A stretch of 64,000 nt of DNA from Clostridium bornimense (GTDB lineage: Bacteria > Bacillota > Clostridia > Clostridiales > Clostridiaceae), in the NCBI RefSeq assembly GCF_018917145.1, contig NZ_JAHLOD010000012.1, forward strand, positions 1-64,000. Direction: 5' to 3'. Of the stretch, positions 36,445 through 45,558 are shown piece by piece; position 1 is the stretch's first letter, and the number at the start of each line of letters is the position of its first letter. The position numbers were made by a program, and so were the translations under genes. The notes below the pieces were generated by a model. It was not told the DNA's origin, made no database searches, and was given only the letters and a program-made list of their open reading frames with translations.

Positions 36445-36490
36445 TTGTTGCAATAACGATTAAATTTCGTTATTGCAACAATTTTTTTTT
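36445..36490 (+). terminator. Strong terminator with a repeated core
   Basis: TTGTTGCAATAACGA (36445-36459) pairs perfectly with TCGTTATTGCAACAA (36467-36481), then nine T residues. Its inner 21 bases (36450-36470) recur with one change in the terminator after ilvB (60747-60767). Confidence 0.95.
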
Positions 36491-36519
36491 GCATAATTTA
36501 TTATCTGCAGTAATAAAAA
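36491..36519 (+). promoter_or_regulatory. Possible SigE promoter of the spoIIIA operon
   Basis: GCATAAT (36491-36497) is a good SigE -35 match. Fourteen bases downstream AATAAAAA (36512-36519) is a weaker -10. SigE control is known for spoIIIA in Bacillus. Confidence 0.35.
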
Positions 36520-36542
36520 TAATTATGTAAAGGAGGATTAAA

Positions 36543-37454
36543 ATGGAAAACTGGAAAGAAGTAATATTATTATTGCCAGAATCGGTGGCAGTATTAATAA
36601 AGAAAAAACTAATTAAATCTATTGAAGAGATACGAGTGTCAATTAATAAACCTGTTGTTATATTAGGAGAAAATAAAGAAATTTTAGGAGAGAAACGAAT
36701 CACAAATGAAGAATTTATGTTAACGCTAAATAGACTTACCTCATATTCATTGTATGCATATAAAGAAGAGATTAAAGGTGGCTATTTTACTTTAAAAGGA
36801 GGTCATAGGGTAGGTATAGGTGGACAATACATAACTGATGGTGGAAATATAAAGACTATAAAACATATTTCATCTCTTAATATAAGAATTAATAGGGAAG
36901 TAAAAGGTTGCTCTGATAGAATCCTAAAGTACATATGTGAAAATGGAAGAGTATATAATACGTTAATTGTATCTCCGCCAAAGTGTGGTAAAACAACACT
37001 TTTAAGAGATATATCTAGATACATCTCTAATGGTGAGAATTGTGATATTAATAGAGGAACTAGGGTAGCCATTATTGATGAAAGAAGTGAGATAGCCTGT
37101 TGTAATAAAGGTGTACCACAGTTTGATATAGGTTTAAGGAGTGATGTGTTAGACGGATGCCCCAAAAGTAAAGGCATTATGATTGCTATAAGGTCATTGA
37201 GTCCTGATGTAATAGTGTGTGATGAGATAGGTACTGATGACGATATAAATAGCCTAATAACAGCACTTAATTGTGGCGTATCTGTAATTACTTCAATTCA
37301 TGGTAATGATATAAGTGATGTTGAAGGGAGAATTATGTACAAGAAGATATTTGACAATAAATTTTTTGATAGGGTTATAGAGTTAACTGGTTGTCCAAAG
37401 GTGGGAACAGTAAAAAGAGTATATGATTATAAGAATAAGAGGATTTTATTATGA
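36543..37454 (+). CDS. spoIIIAA: Stage III sporulation protein AA, ATPase
   Basis: 303-aa ATPase of the SpoIIIA-SpoIIQ feeding-tube complex that links mother cell and forespore. It resembles secretion ATPases: Walker A is SPPKCGKTTLLRD, Walker B is VIVCDEIGTDDD, and SIHGND is a sensor-like motif. AAAGGAGG precedes the ATG. First gene of the eight-gene operon AA-AH, transcribed by SigE in Bacillus. It overlaps AB by 4 bases. Confidence 0.96.
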   Translation: MENWKEVILLLPESVAVLIKKKLIKSIEEIRVSINKPVVILGENKEILGEKRITNEEFMLTLNRLTSYSLYAYKEEIKGGYFTLKGGHRVGIGGQYITDGGNIKTIKHISSLNIRINREVKGCSDRILKYICENGRVYNTLIVSPPKCGKTTLLRDISRYISNGENCDINRGTRVAIIDERSEIACCNKGVPQFDIGLRSDVLDGCPKSKGIMIAIRSLSPDVIVCDEIGTDDDINSLITALNCGVSVITSIHGNDISDVEGRIMYKKIFDNKFFDRVIELTGCPKVGTVKRVYDYKNKRILL

Positions 37455-37966
37455 TTATAAAGATTATTGGATCACTAATTATTGTAGGAAGCACTACTAT
37501 AGCAGGATTTATATTGGGGGATATTGTAAAGGGAAGATTTGATCAACTTATGGAATTACAAAAAGCAATAAATATTATAAAAAACGAAATTATATATTCT
37601 TTTGATGTTTTAGAAAATATTTTATTAACTACTTCAAAGCATGTGAAAGGACCTGTAAGCGAAATATTTAGACGAGCTAGTGAAATTATATATGTAAAGG
37701 AAGTTGATAGCGTTAAAGAAGCTTTTGATAAGGCTTTAGAAGATGTAAATCATAATTTGAATAAAGATGATATAGAAGTAATACGTACTATGGCTACTTC
37801 TATAGGAAATTTTGATGTTAATGGTGAAAGTGAATTACTAAATTTGACGTTAATCAATATTGAAAGGCAATTAAAAGAATCGGAGGAACTAAAGAATAAG
37901 AATTTGAAAATGTATAGATCCTTAGGAGTATGTATTGGATTGATTATAGTTATTTTTATATTTTAG
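37451..37966 (+). CDS. spoIIIAB: Stage III sporulation protein AB
   Basis: 171-aa GspF-like protein of the SpoIIIA complex. It has an N-terminal transmembrane helix (about 4-24), a helical middle (LMELQKAINIIKNEIIYSFDVLENIL) and a C-terminal hydrophobic helix. ATGA overlap with spoIIIAA indicates coupling. GGAGGAGAA follows for the next gene. Confidence 0.93.
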   Translation: MIIKIIGSLIIVGSTTIAGFILGDIVKGRFDQLMELQKAINIIKNEIIYSFDVLENILLTTSKHVKGPVSEIFRRASEIIYVKEVDSVKEAFDKALEDVNHNLNKDDIEVIRTMATSIGNFDVNGESELLNLTLINIERQLKESEELKNKNLKMYRSLGVCIGLIIVIFIF

Positions 37967-37979
37967 GAGGAGAATATGT

Positions 37980-38174
37980 ATGGAGTTAGTATTGGTTTTT
38001 AAAATAATAGGAATAGGAATAATAACAATTGTTTCAGATAGGTTATTAAAAGCTGCGAATAAAGATGATTTTGCGACTCTGGCAAATATAGCAGGAATAA
38101 CAATAATATTATTTATGGTGATAGAGCAAGTTTTCAAGTTACTTACAACAGTTAGGACTATGTTTAATCTTTAA
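37980..38174 (+). CDS. spoIIIAC: Stage III sporulation protein AC
   Basis: 64-aa membrane protein with two hydrophobic helices (about 4-20 and 34-52) around a short polar loop, normal length for SpoIIIAC. It belongs to the membrane core of the SpoIIIA channel. GGAGGAGAATAT precedes the ATG at 37980; an out-of-frame ATG at 37976 is ignored. Confidence 0.93.
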   Translation: MELVLVFKIIGIGIITIVSDRLLKAANKDDFATLANIAGITIILFMVIEQVFKLLTTVRTMFNL

Positions 38175-38183
38175 GGAGGTAAA

Positions 38184-38570
38184 ATGGAAGGAATATTGAA
38201 AGTTGTGTCTATGGCGATGGTAGGCCTAGTAGGATATTTAGTGTTGAAAAAGTGGAGAGATGATATAGCAATTCTATTTTCCTTATCAATAGGTGTAGTT
38301 ATTTTATTATTTGTTATGCCGCAAGTAGCTGAAGTTTTAAATCTTATAAAAAGATTAGCAGAAAAGGGAAGTATTGAACCTTTTTACATTGCAACTACAT
38401 TTAAAATAATAGCAATTGCTTATATAACTACTATTGCATCTGAAATATGCAAAGATGCTGGTGTTGGATCCCTAGGAAGTAAAGTGGAACTGGCAGGGAA
38501 GGTAATGATACTAATGTTAGCTGTGCCTATAATATATGGGCTATTAGATACTATTGTTAAATTGTTATGA
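38184..38570 (+). CDS. spoIIIAD: Stage III sporulation protein AD
   Basis: 128-aa polytopic membrane protein related to SpoIIIAC, with about three to four hydrophobic helices and the family segment FYIATTFKIIAIAYITTIASEICKDAG split across the middle. AAGGAGG precedes the ATG, 9 bases after spoIIIAC. Confidence 0.94.
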   Translation: MEGILKVVSMAMVGLVGYLVLKKWRDDIAILFSLSIGVVILLFVMPQVAEVLNLIKRLAEKGSIEPFYIATTFKIIAIAYITTIASEICKDAGVGSLGSKVELAGKVMILMLAVPIIYGLLDTIVKLL

Positions 38571-38579
38571 GGAAGGATT

Positions 38580-39719
38580 ATGAAAAGGTTAATAGTTTTT
38601 ATTATATCAATGTTGATATTGTTTTTTCCATCAGTAATAGCATTAGGTGAAGAAGATATTAAGCCTAATGATATTGAAGGTGTAGAGGAATTTGATAATT
38701 ACATAAATAATTTTAAGACGAAGTATGATCTCTTAAATGATATAGACTTTAGCAAATACATAGAAGAAACCTTTAAAAATGGAAATGGAGAATTAAATTT
38801 TAAAGAGATATCTATAACATTAATAAAATATACAGTGAAAGAAATTTATGCATCAATAAAGATTATGGCATTACTAGCAGTAATGGTATTGTTGACATCA
38901 TTTCTAATGAGTTTACAGGAAGCTTTTTCAGGAAATAATTTAATAAATATAAGCTTTTATGCAATTTATGGATTAATAATGATGTTGCTAATGAAAAATA
39001 TGTTAATAGGGGTGGAACAGTGTAAAGAAATTATTGAGTCTTTATCAAACTTCATGGTTGTGTTAATACCATTGCTTCTTACCATGCTTATAGGGATTGG
39101 AGGATTTACAGAGGCAGTAGCAATGGATCCTATTGTAATAGCAGTAGTAAATATTTGTGTAACAATCGTTGTAAACTTTTTACTGCCAGCTATTTTAATG
39201 GTAACTGTTTTAAAACTTATTAATAATTTATCAGATGATGATAAACTGACAAAATTAACGTCATTGTTTAATTCCATAATAAAGTATACACAGGGTATAA
39301 TGCTTACGATTTTTATTACTATTTTAACAATTAGAGGTGTTACTACTCGCACTTTTGATAAGGTAGCAGTAGAAACTGCTAAATTTGCTGTAGACAATTT
39401 TGTACCAGTGGTAGGTGGAGCATTATCAGATGCAGTTACATCAGTAGCTAATTATTCATTATTAATAAAAAATTCATTATCATCAGTAGGATTAATTGTA
39501 ATAGTACTTTTAATACTAACGCCAATAATAAAGCTATTTGTACTATCTTTAATAAATAAGTTTACTGCAGCTATTTTAGAGCCAATAGGAAATAAAAAGA
39601 TTATAGATTCTATAAATGAAGTAGGTAATAGTTTAATGCAAATAATATCTTGTGTTGTAGTTGTTTCTCTAATGTTTTTTATTATTATTGCAATAATAGC
39701 ATCAGCAAAACCTATATAG
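38580..39719 (+). CDS. spoIIIAE: Stage III sporulation protein AE
   Basis: 379-aa polytopic membrane protein of the SpoIIIA channel. An N-terminal signal-like helix (about 3-22) precedes an extracytoplasmic segment, then about seven membrane helices from residue 95 on. The internal signature DKVAVETAKFAVDNFVPVVG is well conserved in SpoIIIAE. GAGGAAGGATT precedes the ATG. Antisense open frames over this gene are shadows. Confidence 0.95.
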   Translation: MKRLIVFIISMLILFFPSVIALGEEDIKPNDIEGVEEFDNYINNFKTKYDLLNDIDFSKYIEETFKNGNGELNFKEISITLIKYTVKEIYASIKIMALLAVMVLLTSFLMSLQEAFSGNNLINISFYAIYGLIMMLLMKNMLIGVEQCKEIIESLSNFMVVLIPLLLTMLIGIGGFTEAVAMDPIVIAVVNICVTIVVNFLLPAILMVTVLKLINNLSDDDKLTKLTSLFNSIIKYTQGIMLTIFITILTIRGVTTRTFDKVAVETAKFAVDNFVPVVGGALSDAVTSVANYSLLIKNSLSSVGLIVIVLLILTPIIKLFVLSLINKFTAAILEPIGNKKIIDSINEVGNSLMQIISCVVVVSLMFFIIIAIIASAKPI

Positions 39720-39731
39720 GAGGGGAATATA

Positions 39732-40298
39732 TTGGAGAGTATAAAGAACTATATATTAATAATAGCTGTGGCAATTATATTTTTCTCTACTGCAAGACTA
39801 TTATTACCAAACAATTCAATGAAAAAGTACATAAATCTAGTGTTTGGATTATTACTTATAGGTATTGTATTAGATCCTATAACAAAATTTATGCTTAATA
39901 TATCTATAGATAAAGAAGTAAATCAGTTTTATGACAAAATAGAGAAGAAATATAGTAGTGATGCAATTTTAGATAGGTATGCAAAAGAAGATGAAAATTT
40001 AACTATGGCTACTTTTAAAAATAATTTAGATAGTTCGATTAAAAGTTTATTAAAGAAAAACTTTAGAGATATAGATTTTGAAATAGATACAAAGGTTCAG
40101 TATAAAGATAAAGAAGTTGCAATAGATAAAGTTACAGTTACATATTATAGTGGCGTAGTAAAACCAGTAGAAAAGGTTACTATAGGAGATAAAAAGTCAA
40201 ATAGAGAAGTTTTAGATAAGGAAGGGGCTGATATTGAAAAATTTTTATGCAATGAATTAAAAGTAGAACCTAGTAAAATTAATGTAATTAAGGGGTGA
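39732..40298 (+). CDS. spoIIIAF: Stage III sporulation protein AF
   Basis: 188-aa protein with two N-terminal membrane helices (about 6-23 and 33-52) and a soluble domain with a ring-building-motif-like fold. The start is TTG at 39732 (MESIKNYIL) with GGAGGGG upstream. Its stop overlaps the Shine-Dalgarno region of spoIIIAG. Family length is slightly over 200 residues, so this is near normal. Confidence 0.9.
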   Translation: MESIKNYILIIAVAIIFFSTARLLLPNNSMKKYINLVFGLLLIGIVLDPITKFMLNISIDKEVNQFYDKIEKKYSSDAILDRYAKEDENLTMATFKNNLDSSIKSLLKKNFRDIDFEIDTKVQYKDKEVAIDKVTVTYYSGVVKPVEKVTIGDKKSNREVLDKEGADIEKFLCNELKVEPSKINVIKG

Positions 40299-40303
40299 GG
40301 GTA

Positions 40304-40885
40304 TTGTTTAAAGATATTAAAAATAATTTGAAAAAGCAAAAAAATAATTTACCTTTTATAACTATTGCAGGTGTTATGGTTGGAGTTTTGATAATTTTTA
40401 TGGGGAAATATTGGGGGGGAGAAACTAAAACTGTTTATGGTGAAGATGCAGTAAATAAAAAAGCTGAGGTGTCTTCAGCAGAAGAACAATATAAGGAAAA
40501 AATAGAAAAACAATTAGAAGATATTTTAAGTGAAATTGATGGAATAGGAAAAGTTGATGCAATGGTATATATAAAGAGCGGAGAAGAAAAAATACCTGTC
40601 TATAATGAGAATGCATCAGCAAATACTACAGAGGAAACAGACAGCTCTGGAGGCAAAAGAACTACAAATCAAAATAATACAGGGAATTCTGTAGTAGTGG
40701 GGAACAATGGCAGTAGTAGTGAACCATTTATAAAAAGAGTAGATGCACCAGATATAACAGGAATTGTTATTGTAGCAGAAGGTGTTAATGATGAATATAA
40801 AAGAGCTACATTAGTTCAAACTGTATGTAATCTTTTTGACATTCCATCTTCAAAGGTGAATGTCCATCCTATGAAAAATAATTAA
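40304..40885 (+). CDS. spoIIIAG: Stage III sporulation protein AG
   Basis: 193-aa ring-forming channel protein between mother cell and forespore. One membrane helix (about 18-36) is followed by the ring-building domain (KQLEDILSEIDGIGKVDAMVYI and DAPDITGIVIVAEG), with a disordered Ser/Thr/Asn-rich insert between. TTG at 40304 is preferred over GTG at 40295 because AAGGGGTGA (40290-40298) is then a proper ribosome-binding site. Confidence 0.9.
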   Translation: MFKDIKNNLKKQKNNLPFITIAGVMVGVLIIFMGKYWGGETKTVYGEDAVNKKAEVSSAEEQYKEKIEKQLEDILSEIDGIGKVDAMVYIKSGEEKIPVYNENASANTTEETDSSGGKRTTNQNNTGNSVVVGNNGSSSEPFIKRVDAPDITGIVIVAEGVNDEYKRATLVQTVCNLFDIPSSKVNVHPMKNN

Positions 40886-40979
40886 ATAATAAAATATATA
40901 AAGTCATTAAATAAAAGTTAACATAATTAAATTAAAACATTCATATAAATTAATAAATACATATTAGGGGGTTAATTAA

Positions 40980-41474
40980 ATGAATAAGAAACAAGGCATA
41001 ATTATTGTGTCTCTATTAGTACTTATAGTTATAGCAGGAGTTCTAGCAACAAGGGTACAAGGACCTTTATATTTTCCAACTGATGAGACAGCATCTTCTG
41101 AAGATGTAGAAAAGGGTACTGAATCTAGCAATGAGTATTTTTCACAAGCAAAGTTAAATAAGACTTCACAATCTGAAGATACATTGAAGAATTTAAGAAC
41201 TATTATGGAAGATGAGTCATTGCCAGAAGATTCAAGAAGAGAGGCTAAAGATCAATATGTAAGTGTTAATTTAAATGCACAAAATGAAACTAAAATTGAA
41301 GAAGATTTAAAAGGAAAAGGGTTTGAAGATGCTGTAGTTACTATTGGAAATGATAAGGCATCAGTAATAGTTAAAAGTGATAAAGAACTAACTGATGAGC
41401 AAAATAGAATGATTCAAAAATCAATTATAACTATAGCAAATATTAAAGATTTTGAAATTACGTATAAACAATAA
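40980..41474 (+). CDS. spoIIIAH: Stage III sporulation protein AH
   Basis: 164-aa protein with an N-terminal membrane helix (about 6-24) and a C-terminal YscJ/FliF-like domain (about 85-164) that in Bacillus binds forespore SpoIIQ to join the two membranes. It is shorter than the Bacillus protein (about 218 aa), mainly in the linker. TTAGGGGG precedes the ATG. The 94-bp AT-rich gap after spoIIIAG may hold a second promoter, not clearly identified. No spoIIQ is in the window. Confidence 0.9.
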   Translation: MNKKQGIIIVSLLVLIVIAGVLATRVQGPLYFPTDETASSEDVEKGTESSNEYFSQAKLNKTSQSEDTLKNLRTIMEDESLPEDSRREAKDQYVSVNLNAQNETKIEEDLKGKGFEDAVVTIGNDKASVIVKSDKELTDEQNRMIQKSIITIANIKDFEITYKQ

Positions 41475-41554
41475 GGATTTGTAAAATCATATTTATATGA
41501 TATAATTATCTCAAGATAAATATTTTGCAAAGGCAAGATAAGGGGGTATCTTTT

Positions 41555-41941
41555 ATGGAACAAGAGTTAAATCAAGAAATAGGAATAATAAAAATTTCTG
41601 ATGATGTTGTAGGTATAATTTCTGGTCTTGCAGCAAATGAAATTAAAGGTGTTCATAGTATGAGCGCTGGATTTGTAGAAGGAATAACATCTAAATTTAG
41701 TGGCAAAAAAAATATAAGTCGTGGAGTTAAGGTTAACTTTACTGATGATAATGCAACAATAGATATTTATGTTATTGTGGAATACGGATTAAAAATTACT
41801 GATGCTTGTATAAAAGTACAACAAAATGTAAAGAAAACTGTTGAAACTATGACTGGATTGAAAGTAGATAAAATAAATGTTTATGTTCAAAATGTTATGT
41901 TTCCAAAGCCAGAAAATGAAACTGTAGGTGAAGAAGAATAG
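41555..41941 (+). CDS. Asp23/Gls24 family envelope stress protein (YqhY-like)
   Basis: 128-aa Asp23 protein. The core GIIKISDDVVGIISGLAANEIKGV and GLKITDACIKVQQNVKKTVE is typical. In Bacillus, YqhY sits near accBC and nusB and is tied to fatty-acid/envelope homeostasis. AGGGGG at 41541-41546 selects the ATG at 41555 over the upstream in-frame start at 41525. Its own terminator follows before nusB. Confidence 0.92.
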   Translation: MEQELNQEIGIIKISDDVVGIISGLAANEIKGVHSMSAGFVEGITSKFSGKKNISRGVKVNFTDDNATIDIYVIVEYGLKITDACIKVQQNVKKTVETMTGLKVDKINVYVQNVMFPKPENETVGEEE

Positions 41942-41942
41942 G

Positions 41943-41971
41943 GCGCCCTCTAAAAGAGGGTGTTTTATTTT
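41943..41971 (+). terminator. Intrinsic terminator after the Asp23 gene
   Basis: GCGCCCTC (41943-41950) pairs with GAGGGTGT (41956-41963), including G-U pairs, loop TAAAA, followed by a T-rich tail. Confidence 0.85.
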
Positions 41972-42021
41972 ATTATATTATATGTATAATATAAATGAAG
42001 ATAAGTATTTAGGAGGAAGTT

Positions 42022-42429
42022 ATGAATCGTAGAAAAACAAGAGAGCTTACATTTAAATTAGTATATGAAAGTATTATACATAAATTTGATTGTGATGAAG
42101 TATTTGAAAACTTTATAGAAAATGAAGTAGCAGGAAAAGAAGATAAATTTAAAGATATAGATCTTAAATATCTTAAGAAAAAATTAAAAGATATATGTGA
42201 AAAGAATGAAGAACTAAAAGGATACATTAGTGAAAGTTCACAAAAGTGGAAGTTTGAAAGAATTTCAAAAATAAATGTAGCTATATTATTTGTAGCAATT
42301 TATGAAATAAAATATGAAGATGATATTCCAAAAGCTGTATCAATAAATGAAGCGTTAGAATTGTCTAAGAAATATAGTGAAGATAAAAGTAAAAGTTTTA
42401 TAAACGGTATTTTAGACAAAATAGATTAG
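42022..42429 (+). CDS. nusB: Transcription antitermination factor NusB
   Basis: 135-aa all-helical NusB, which with NusE (S10) binds boxA RNA in rRNA antitermination. It starts MNRRKTRELTFKLVYES, and the C-terminal part VSINEALELSKKYSEDKSKSFINGIL is the strongest family match. AGGAGGAAG precedes the ATG. It leads the nusB-folD-xseA-xseB-ispA cluster. Confidence 0.94.
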   Translation: MNRRKTRELTFKLVYESIIHKFDCDEVFENFIENEVAGKEDKFKDIDLKYLKKKLKDICEKNEELKGYISESSQKWKFERISKINVAILFVAIYEIKYEDDIPKAVSINEALELSKKYSEDKSKSFINGILDKID

Positions 42430-42443
42430 GAGGAAGTCACAAG

Positions 42444-43271
42444 ATGGGGGCTATTATTGATGTTAAGAGCTTAGTAGTTAAATTTCAAAATGAAATTATG
42501 ACGATAGTTGATGAAAAGAAAAATAAGGGACTAACAGTATCTATAGGAATACTTCAAGTAGGAAATGATGGAGGAAGTAATTTTTATAGAAATAGTGTAG
42601 TTAAGCTATCAAAAAAGTTAGGTATAGAATCTAAAGAATTTTTAATGGAAGAGAATGTGACAGAAGAAGAAATTATATCTGTTGTAAAGAAGATAAATGA
42701 TGATGATAATATAAATGGTGTTCTTATGTTACTGCCAATGCCTAAAGGAATAGATAGTGACAAAGTAAAAGAGGCTTTAAGTCCTATGAAAGATATAGAT
42801 GGAGTGACAACTCATAATATAGGTCAATTTTACTCTGGAAATAAAGCTTTTATTCCTTGCACACCACTTTCAGTAATGGAAATTTTAAAATCAGTTACTG
42901 AGTTAGAAGGTAAAGAAGCAGTTGTAATAGGAAGAAGTAACGTTGTAGGTAAGCCATTAGCTCAATTACTACTTAATGCAAATTGTACAGTTACTACTGT
43001 TCATTCAAGAACAAAGAATATTGAAGAGGTATGTAGAAGAGCAGATATATTAGTAAGTGCAATAGGTAAGCCTAAATATATAAATAGTAATTTTGTAAAG
43101 AATGGTGCAGTAGTTATTGATGTAGGAACTTCTGACGTAGACGGTAAGATTACTGGAGATGTTGATTTAGAAGATGTAATGGAAAAAGTTTCATATATAA
43201 CCAAAGTACCAGGTGGTGTAGGTTCTTTAACAACTACAATACTATTAAAAAATTTATGTGAGGGTTTATAA
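42444..43271 (+). CDS. folD: Bifunctional methylene-THF dehydrogenase/cyclohydrolase FolD
   Basis: 275-aa one-carbon enzyme that interconverts 5,10-methylene-THF and 10-formyl-THF with NADP. Expected family elements are GVLMLLPMPKGID, KDIDGVTTHNIG, PCTPLSVMEIL, VVIGRSNVVGKPLAQLL and the C-terminal KVPGGVGSLTTTILL. The usual active-site lysine segment YxxxK reads FYRNSVVKLSKK. AGGAGGAAGTC precedes the ATG. Confidence 0.95.
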   Translation: MGAIIDVKSLVVKFQNEIMTIVDEKKNKGLTVSIGILQVGNDGGSNFYRNSVVKLSKKLGIESKEFLMEENVTEEEIISVVKKINDDDNINGVLMLLPMPKGIDSDKVKEALSPMKDIDGVTTHNIGQFYSGNKAFIPCTPLSVMEILKSVTELEGKEAVVIGRSNVVGKPLAQLLLNANCTVTTVHSRTKNIEEVCRRADILVSAIGKPKYINSNFVKNGAVVIDVGTSDVDGKITGDVDLEDVMEKVSYITKVPGGVGSLTTTILLKNLCEGL

Positions 43272-43274
43272 TAA

Positions 43275-44474
43275 ATGTTTTTAAAAGTACTTACAGTAAC
43301 AGAAGTAAATAATTATATAAAAAAGGTATTTGATAATGATTTTATATTAAAAAACTCAAAGATTAAAGGTGAATTATCTAATGTAAAGGTGCATTCATCA
43401 GGGCATATTTACTTTTCATTGAAAGATGAAGGTGGAAAAATAAACGGAATAATGTTTTCTAATTATGCTGAAGATTTAAAAATAATTCCAGAAGAAGGTA
43501 TGCAAGTTGTTATATCAGGAAAAATATCTTCGTACCCTAAAGATGGTAGTTATACAATTTATGCAAAAGAAATGGAAGTTGAAGGTGTAGGAGAATTACA
43601 TAAAGCTTTTGAAAAATTAAAATTAGATCTTATGGAAGAAGGATTATTTGAAGAAAAATATAAAAAAGCTATACCTAAATATCCAGGGAGGATAGGTGTG
43701 ATAACTTCACCAACTGGAGCAGCAGTAAGAGATGTTATTAATGTATCTACTCGTAGAAATGAAAAGGTAGATATACTAATCTATCCATGCCTTGTGCAAG
43801 GCGTTAATGCACCACAAACTATAATTCAAGGTATAGAAACATTAGATGCACGAGAAGATATAGATGTAATTTTACTATGTAGAGGTGGAGGATCAATTGA
43901 AGAATTATGGGCTTTTAATGATAAGGATTTAGCTAGGGCAATCTTTAATTGTGATACACCTATTGTAAGTGCTGTTGGTCATGAAGTAGATTTTACAATT
44001 TCAGATTTTGTTGCAGATTTAAGAGGTGCAACGCCATCACAAGGAGCAGAAATTATTGTGCCACAGTTAAGAGAAATGGAAGACTATTTAAATGACTGTA
44101 GTGATAAACTGAAAAGTAATATTACTTCTTATATAAGAGATAAAAAGAGTATTATAAGTCAAAATAAAGAAAGACTTAAAAGGTATTCGCCAATAAATAA
44201 AATAATACAAAGAAAAGAAAAAGTTGAATATTTAAACAACAATTTAAATATATATATAAAACATTATGTTGAAAATAGAAAAAGAAAATTAGCTTCAATG
44301 GTTGATTTAATTGAGGCTAATAGCCCAATGAATATTATAAAAAAAGGCTATGGTTGTATAGAATCTGATGGTAAGGTGATTTCTTCAATTGATACTTTGA
44401 AAAAGAAAGATACTGTAAAAATAACATTAAAAGATGGTAGTGAATATTTTGATATAAAGGTAAGGAAAGAATAA
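43275..44474 (+). CDS. xseA: Exodeoxyribonuclease VII large subunit
   Basis: 399-aa catalytic subunit of ExoVII, an ssDNA exonuclease. An N-terminal OB fold (VTEVNNYIKKVFDND, LSNVKVHSSGHIYFSLKD) precedes the nuclease domain with ITSPTGAAVRDVI, LCRGGGSIEELWAFND and SAVGHEVDFTISDFVADLRGATPS, then a coiled-coil arm and a C-terminal domain. The ribosome-binding site is weak (GAGGG near 43260), so coupling with folD 3 bases upstream is likely. Its stop shares a base with the xseB start. Confidence 0.96.
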   Translation: MFLKVLTVTEVNNYIKKVFDNDFILKNSKIKGELSNVKVHSSGHIYFSLKDEGGKINGIMFSNYAEDLKIIPEEGMQVVISGKISSYPKDGSYTIYAKEMEVEGVGELHKAFEKLKLDLMEEGLFEEKYKKAIPKYPGRIGVITSPTGAAVRDVINVSTRRNEKVDILIYPCLVQGVNAPQTIIQGIETLDAREDIDVILLCRGGGSIEELWAFNDKDLARAIFNCDTPIVSAVGHEVDFTISDFVADLRGATPSQGAEIIVPQLREMEDYLNDCSDKLKSNITSYIRDKKSIISQNKERLKRYSPINKIIQRKEKVEYLNNNLNIYIKHYVENRKRKLASMVDLIEANSPMNIIKKGYGCIESDGKVISSIDTLKKKDTVKITLKDGSEYFDIKVRKE

Positions 44475-44689
44475 TGAAAGATTTTGAAAAAAAGTCAGTA
44501 GCATTAGAGCAAATAGTTAAAAATTTAGAAGATGAGAATTTAACATTAGATAAAGCTATGAAAGAGTACGAAAAAGGAGTTTTTCTAGCAAAAGAACTTA
44601 TGGATATGTTAGATACTGCAGAAAGTAAAATAAATGTATTGACATCTCAAGGTGAGAAGAAATTTATTAATGAAGAGGAAGAGCTATGA
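44474..44689 (+). CDS. xseB: Exodeoxyribonuclease VII small subunit
   Basis: 71-aa XseB, a helical hairpin that wraps the XseA arms. The core FEKKSVALEQIVKNLEDENL and LDKAMKEYEKGV is diagnostic. It starts in a TAATG overlap with xseA and ends in an ATGA overlap with ispA, so three genes are translationally linked. Confidence 0.96.
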   Translation: MKDFEKKSVALEQIVKNLEDENLTLDKAMKEYEKGVFLAKELMDMLDTAESKINVLTSQGEKKFINEEEEL

Positions 44690-45558
44690 GTATTGAAGAA
44701 TATAAGAAAAGTATAGATAAGGAATTGAAACTTTATTTTGAAGATAAAATAAAATATAGTGAAGAAGAAAAAATCATATACGAGGCTATGTCATACTCTA
44801 CAAATATTGGAGGAAAAAGAATTAGACCGATATTATTTATGGCTACACATAATATATTTTCAAATAGTGAAATTCCAATGGGGATACCTTGTGCCATTGA
44901 AATGATTCATACTTATTCTTTAATTCACGATGACTTGCCAGATATGGATAATGATGATTTAAGAAGAGGAAAGCCTACAAATCATAAGGTTTTTGGTAAT
45001 GCTATGGCAATATTAGCTGGAGATGGACTATTAAATGAGGCATTTAATATTGCGTTTCAATATGTAGTAGATCATCCAAGTCATGCAAAAGCATTAAAAT
45101 ATTTATGTAATTCATCAGGTGTTGATGGTATGATTAGTGGACAAGTAATTGATATTTTAAATGAAAATAAAACAGTATCTCTAAAAGAGTTAGAAAGAAT
45201 GCATAGATTAAAAACAGGAGCTTTAATTAAAGCATCGATAGTATCAGGAGCAATTATAGGTGGAGCTACGGAAGAAGAGATAGTGCTTTTAGAACAGTAT
45301 GGTGATGCTTTAGGCCTAGCGTTCCAAGTAATTGATGATATTTTGGATGTTACAGGTAGTGAAGAGAAAATAGGCAAAAAAGTTGGATCAGATGAGACAA
45401 ATAATAAAAGCACATTTGTTACTCTTATTGGTCTTGAAGAATCTAAGCGTTATGCAGAAAAACTTACTTTAAAATGTTATGATATTTTAGATAAGATTGA
45501 TAAAAATACCGATGAATTATATGAAATTACAAAATATCTTCTAAATAGAGAGGAATAA
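44686..45558 (+). CDS. ispA: Polyprenyl synthetase, farnesyl diphosphate synthase type
   Basis: 290-aa short-chain prenyl transferase making geranyl/farnesyl diphosphate for isoprenoid lipids. The first aspartate-rich motif is HDDLPDMDNDDLRRG and the second is FQVIDDILDVTG; GGKRIRPIL is the substrate-binding region. It matches the FPP synthase length. With dxs downstream, the non-mevalonate route is represented at both ends. Translation overlaps xseB by 4 bases. Confidence 0.95.
   Translation: MSIEEYKKSIDKELKLYFEDKIKYSEEEKIIYEAMSYSTNIGGKRIRPILFMATHNIFSNSEIPMGIPCAIEMIHTYSLIHDDLPDMDNDDLRRGKPTNHKVFGNAMAILAGDGLLNEAFNIAFQYVVDHPSHAKALKYLCNSSGVDGMISGQVIDILNENKTVSLKELERMHRLKTGALIKASIVSGAIIGGATEEEIVLLEQYGDALGLAFQVIDDILDVTGSEEKIGKKVGSDETNNKSTFVTLIGLEESKRYAEKLTLKCYDILDKIDKNTDELYEITKYLLNREE

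Noticed and set aside
38966-39397. 143-codon minus-strand frame over spoIIIAE
   Set aside because: Shadow of the conserved spoIIIAE reading frame; no ribosome-binding site or family resemblance.
39650-39898. 82-codon + frame spanning the spoIIIAE/spoIIIAF junction
   Set aside because: Out-of-frame overlap of two conserved genes, composition unlike a protein, no ribosome-binding site.
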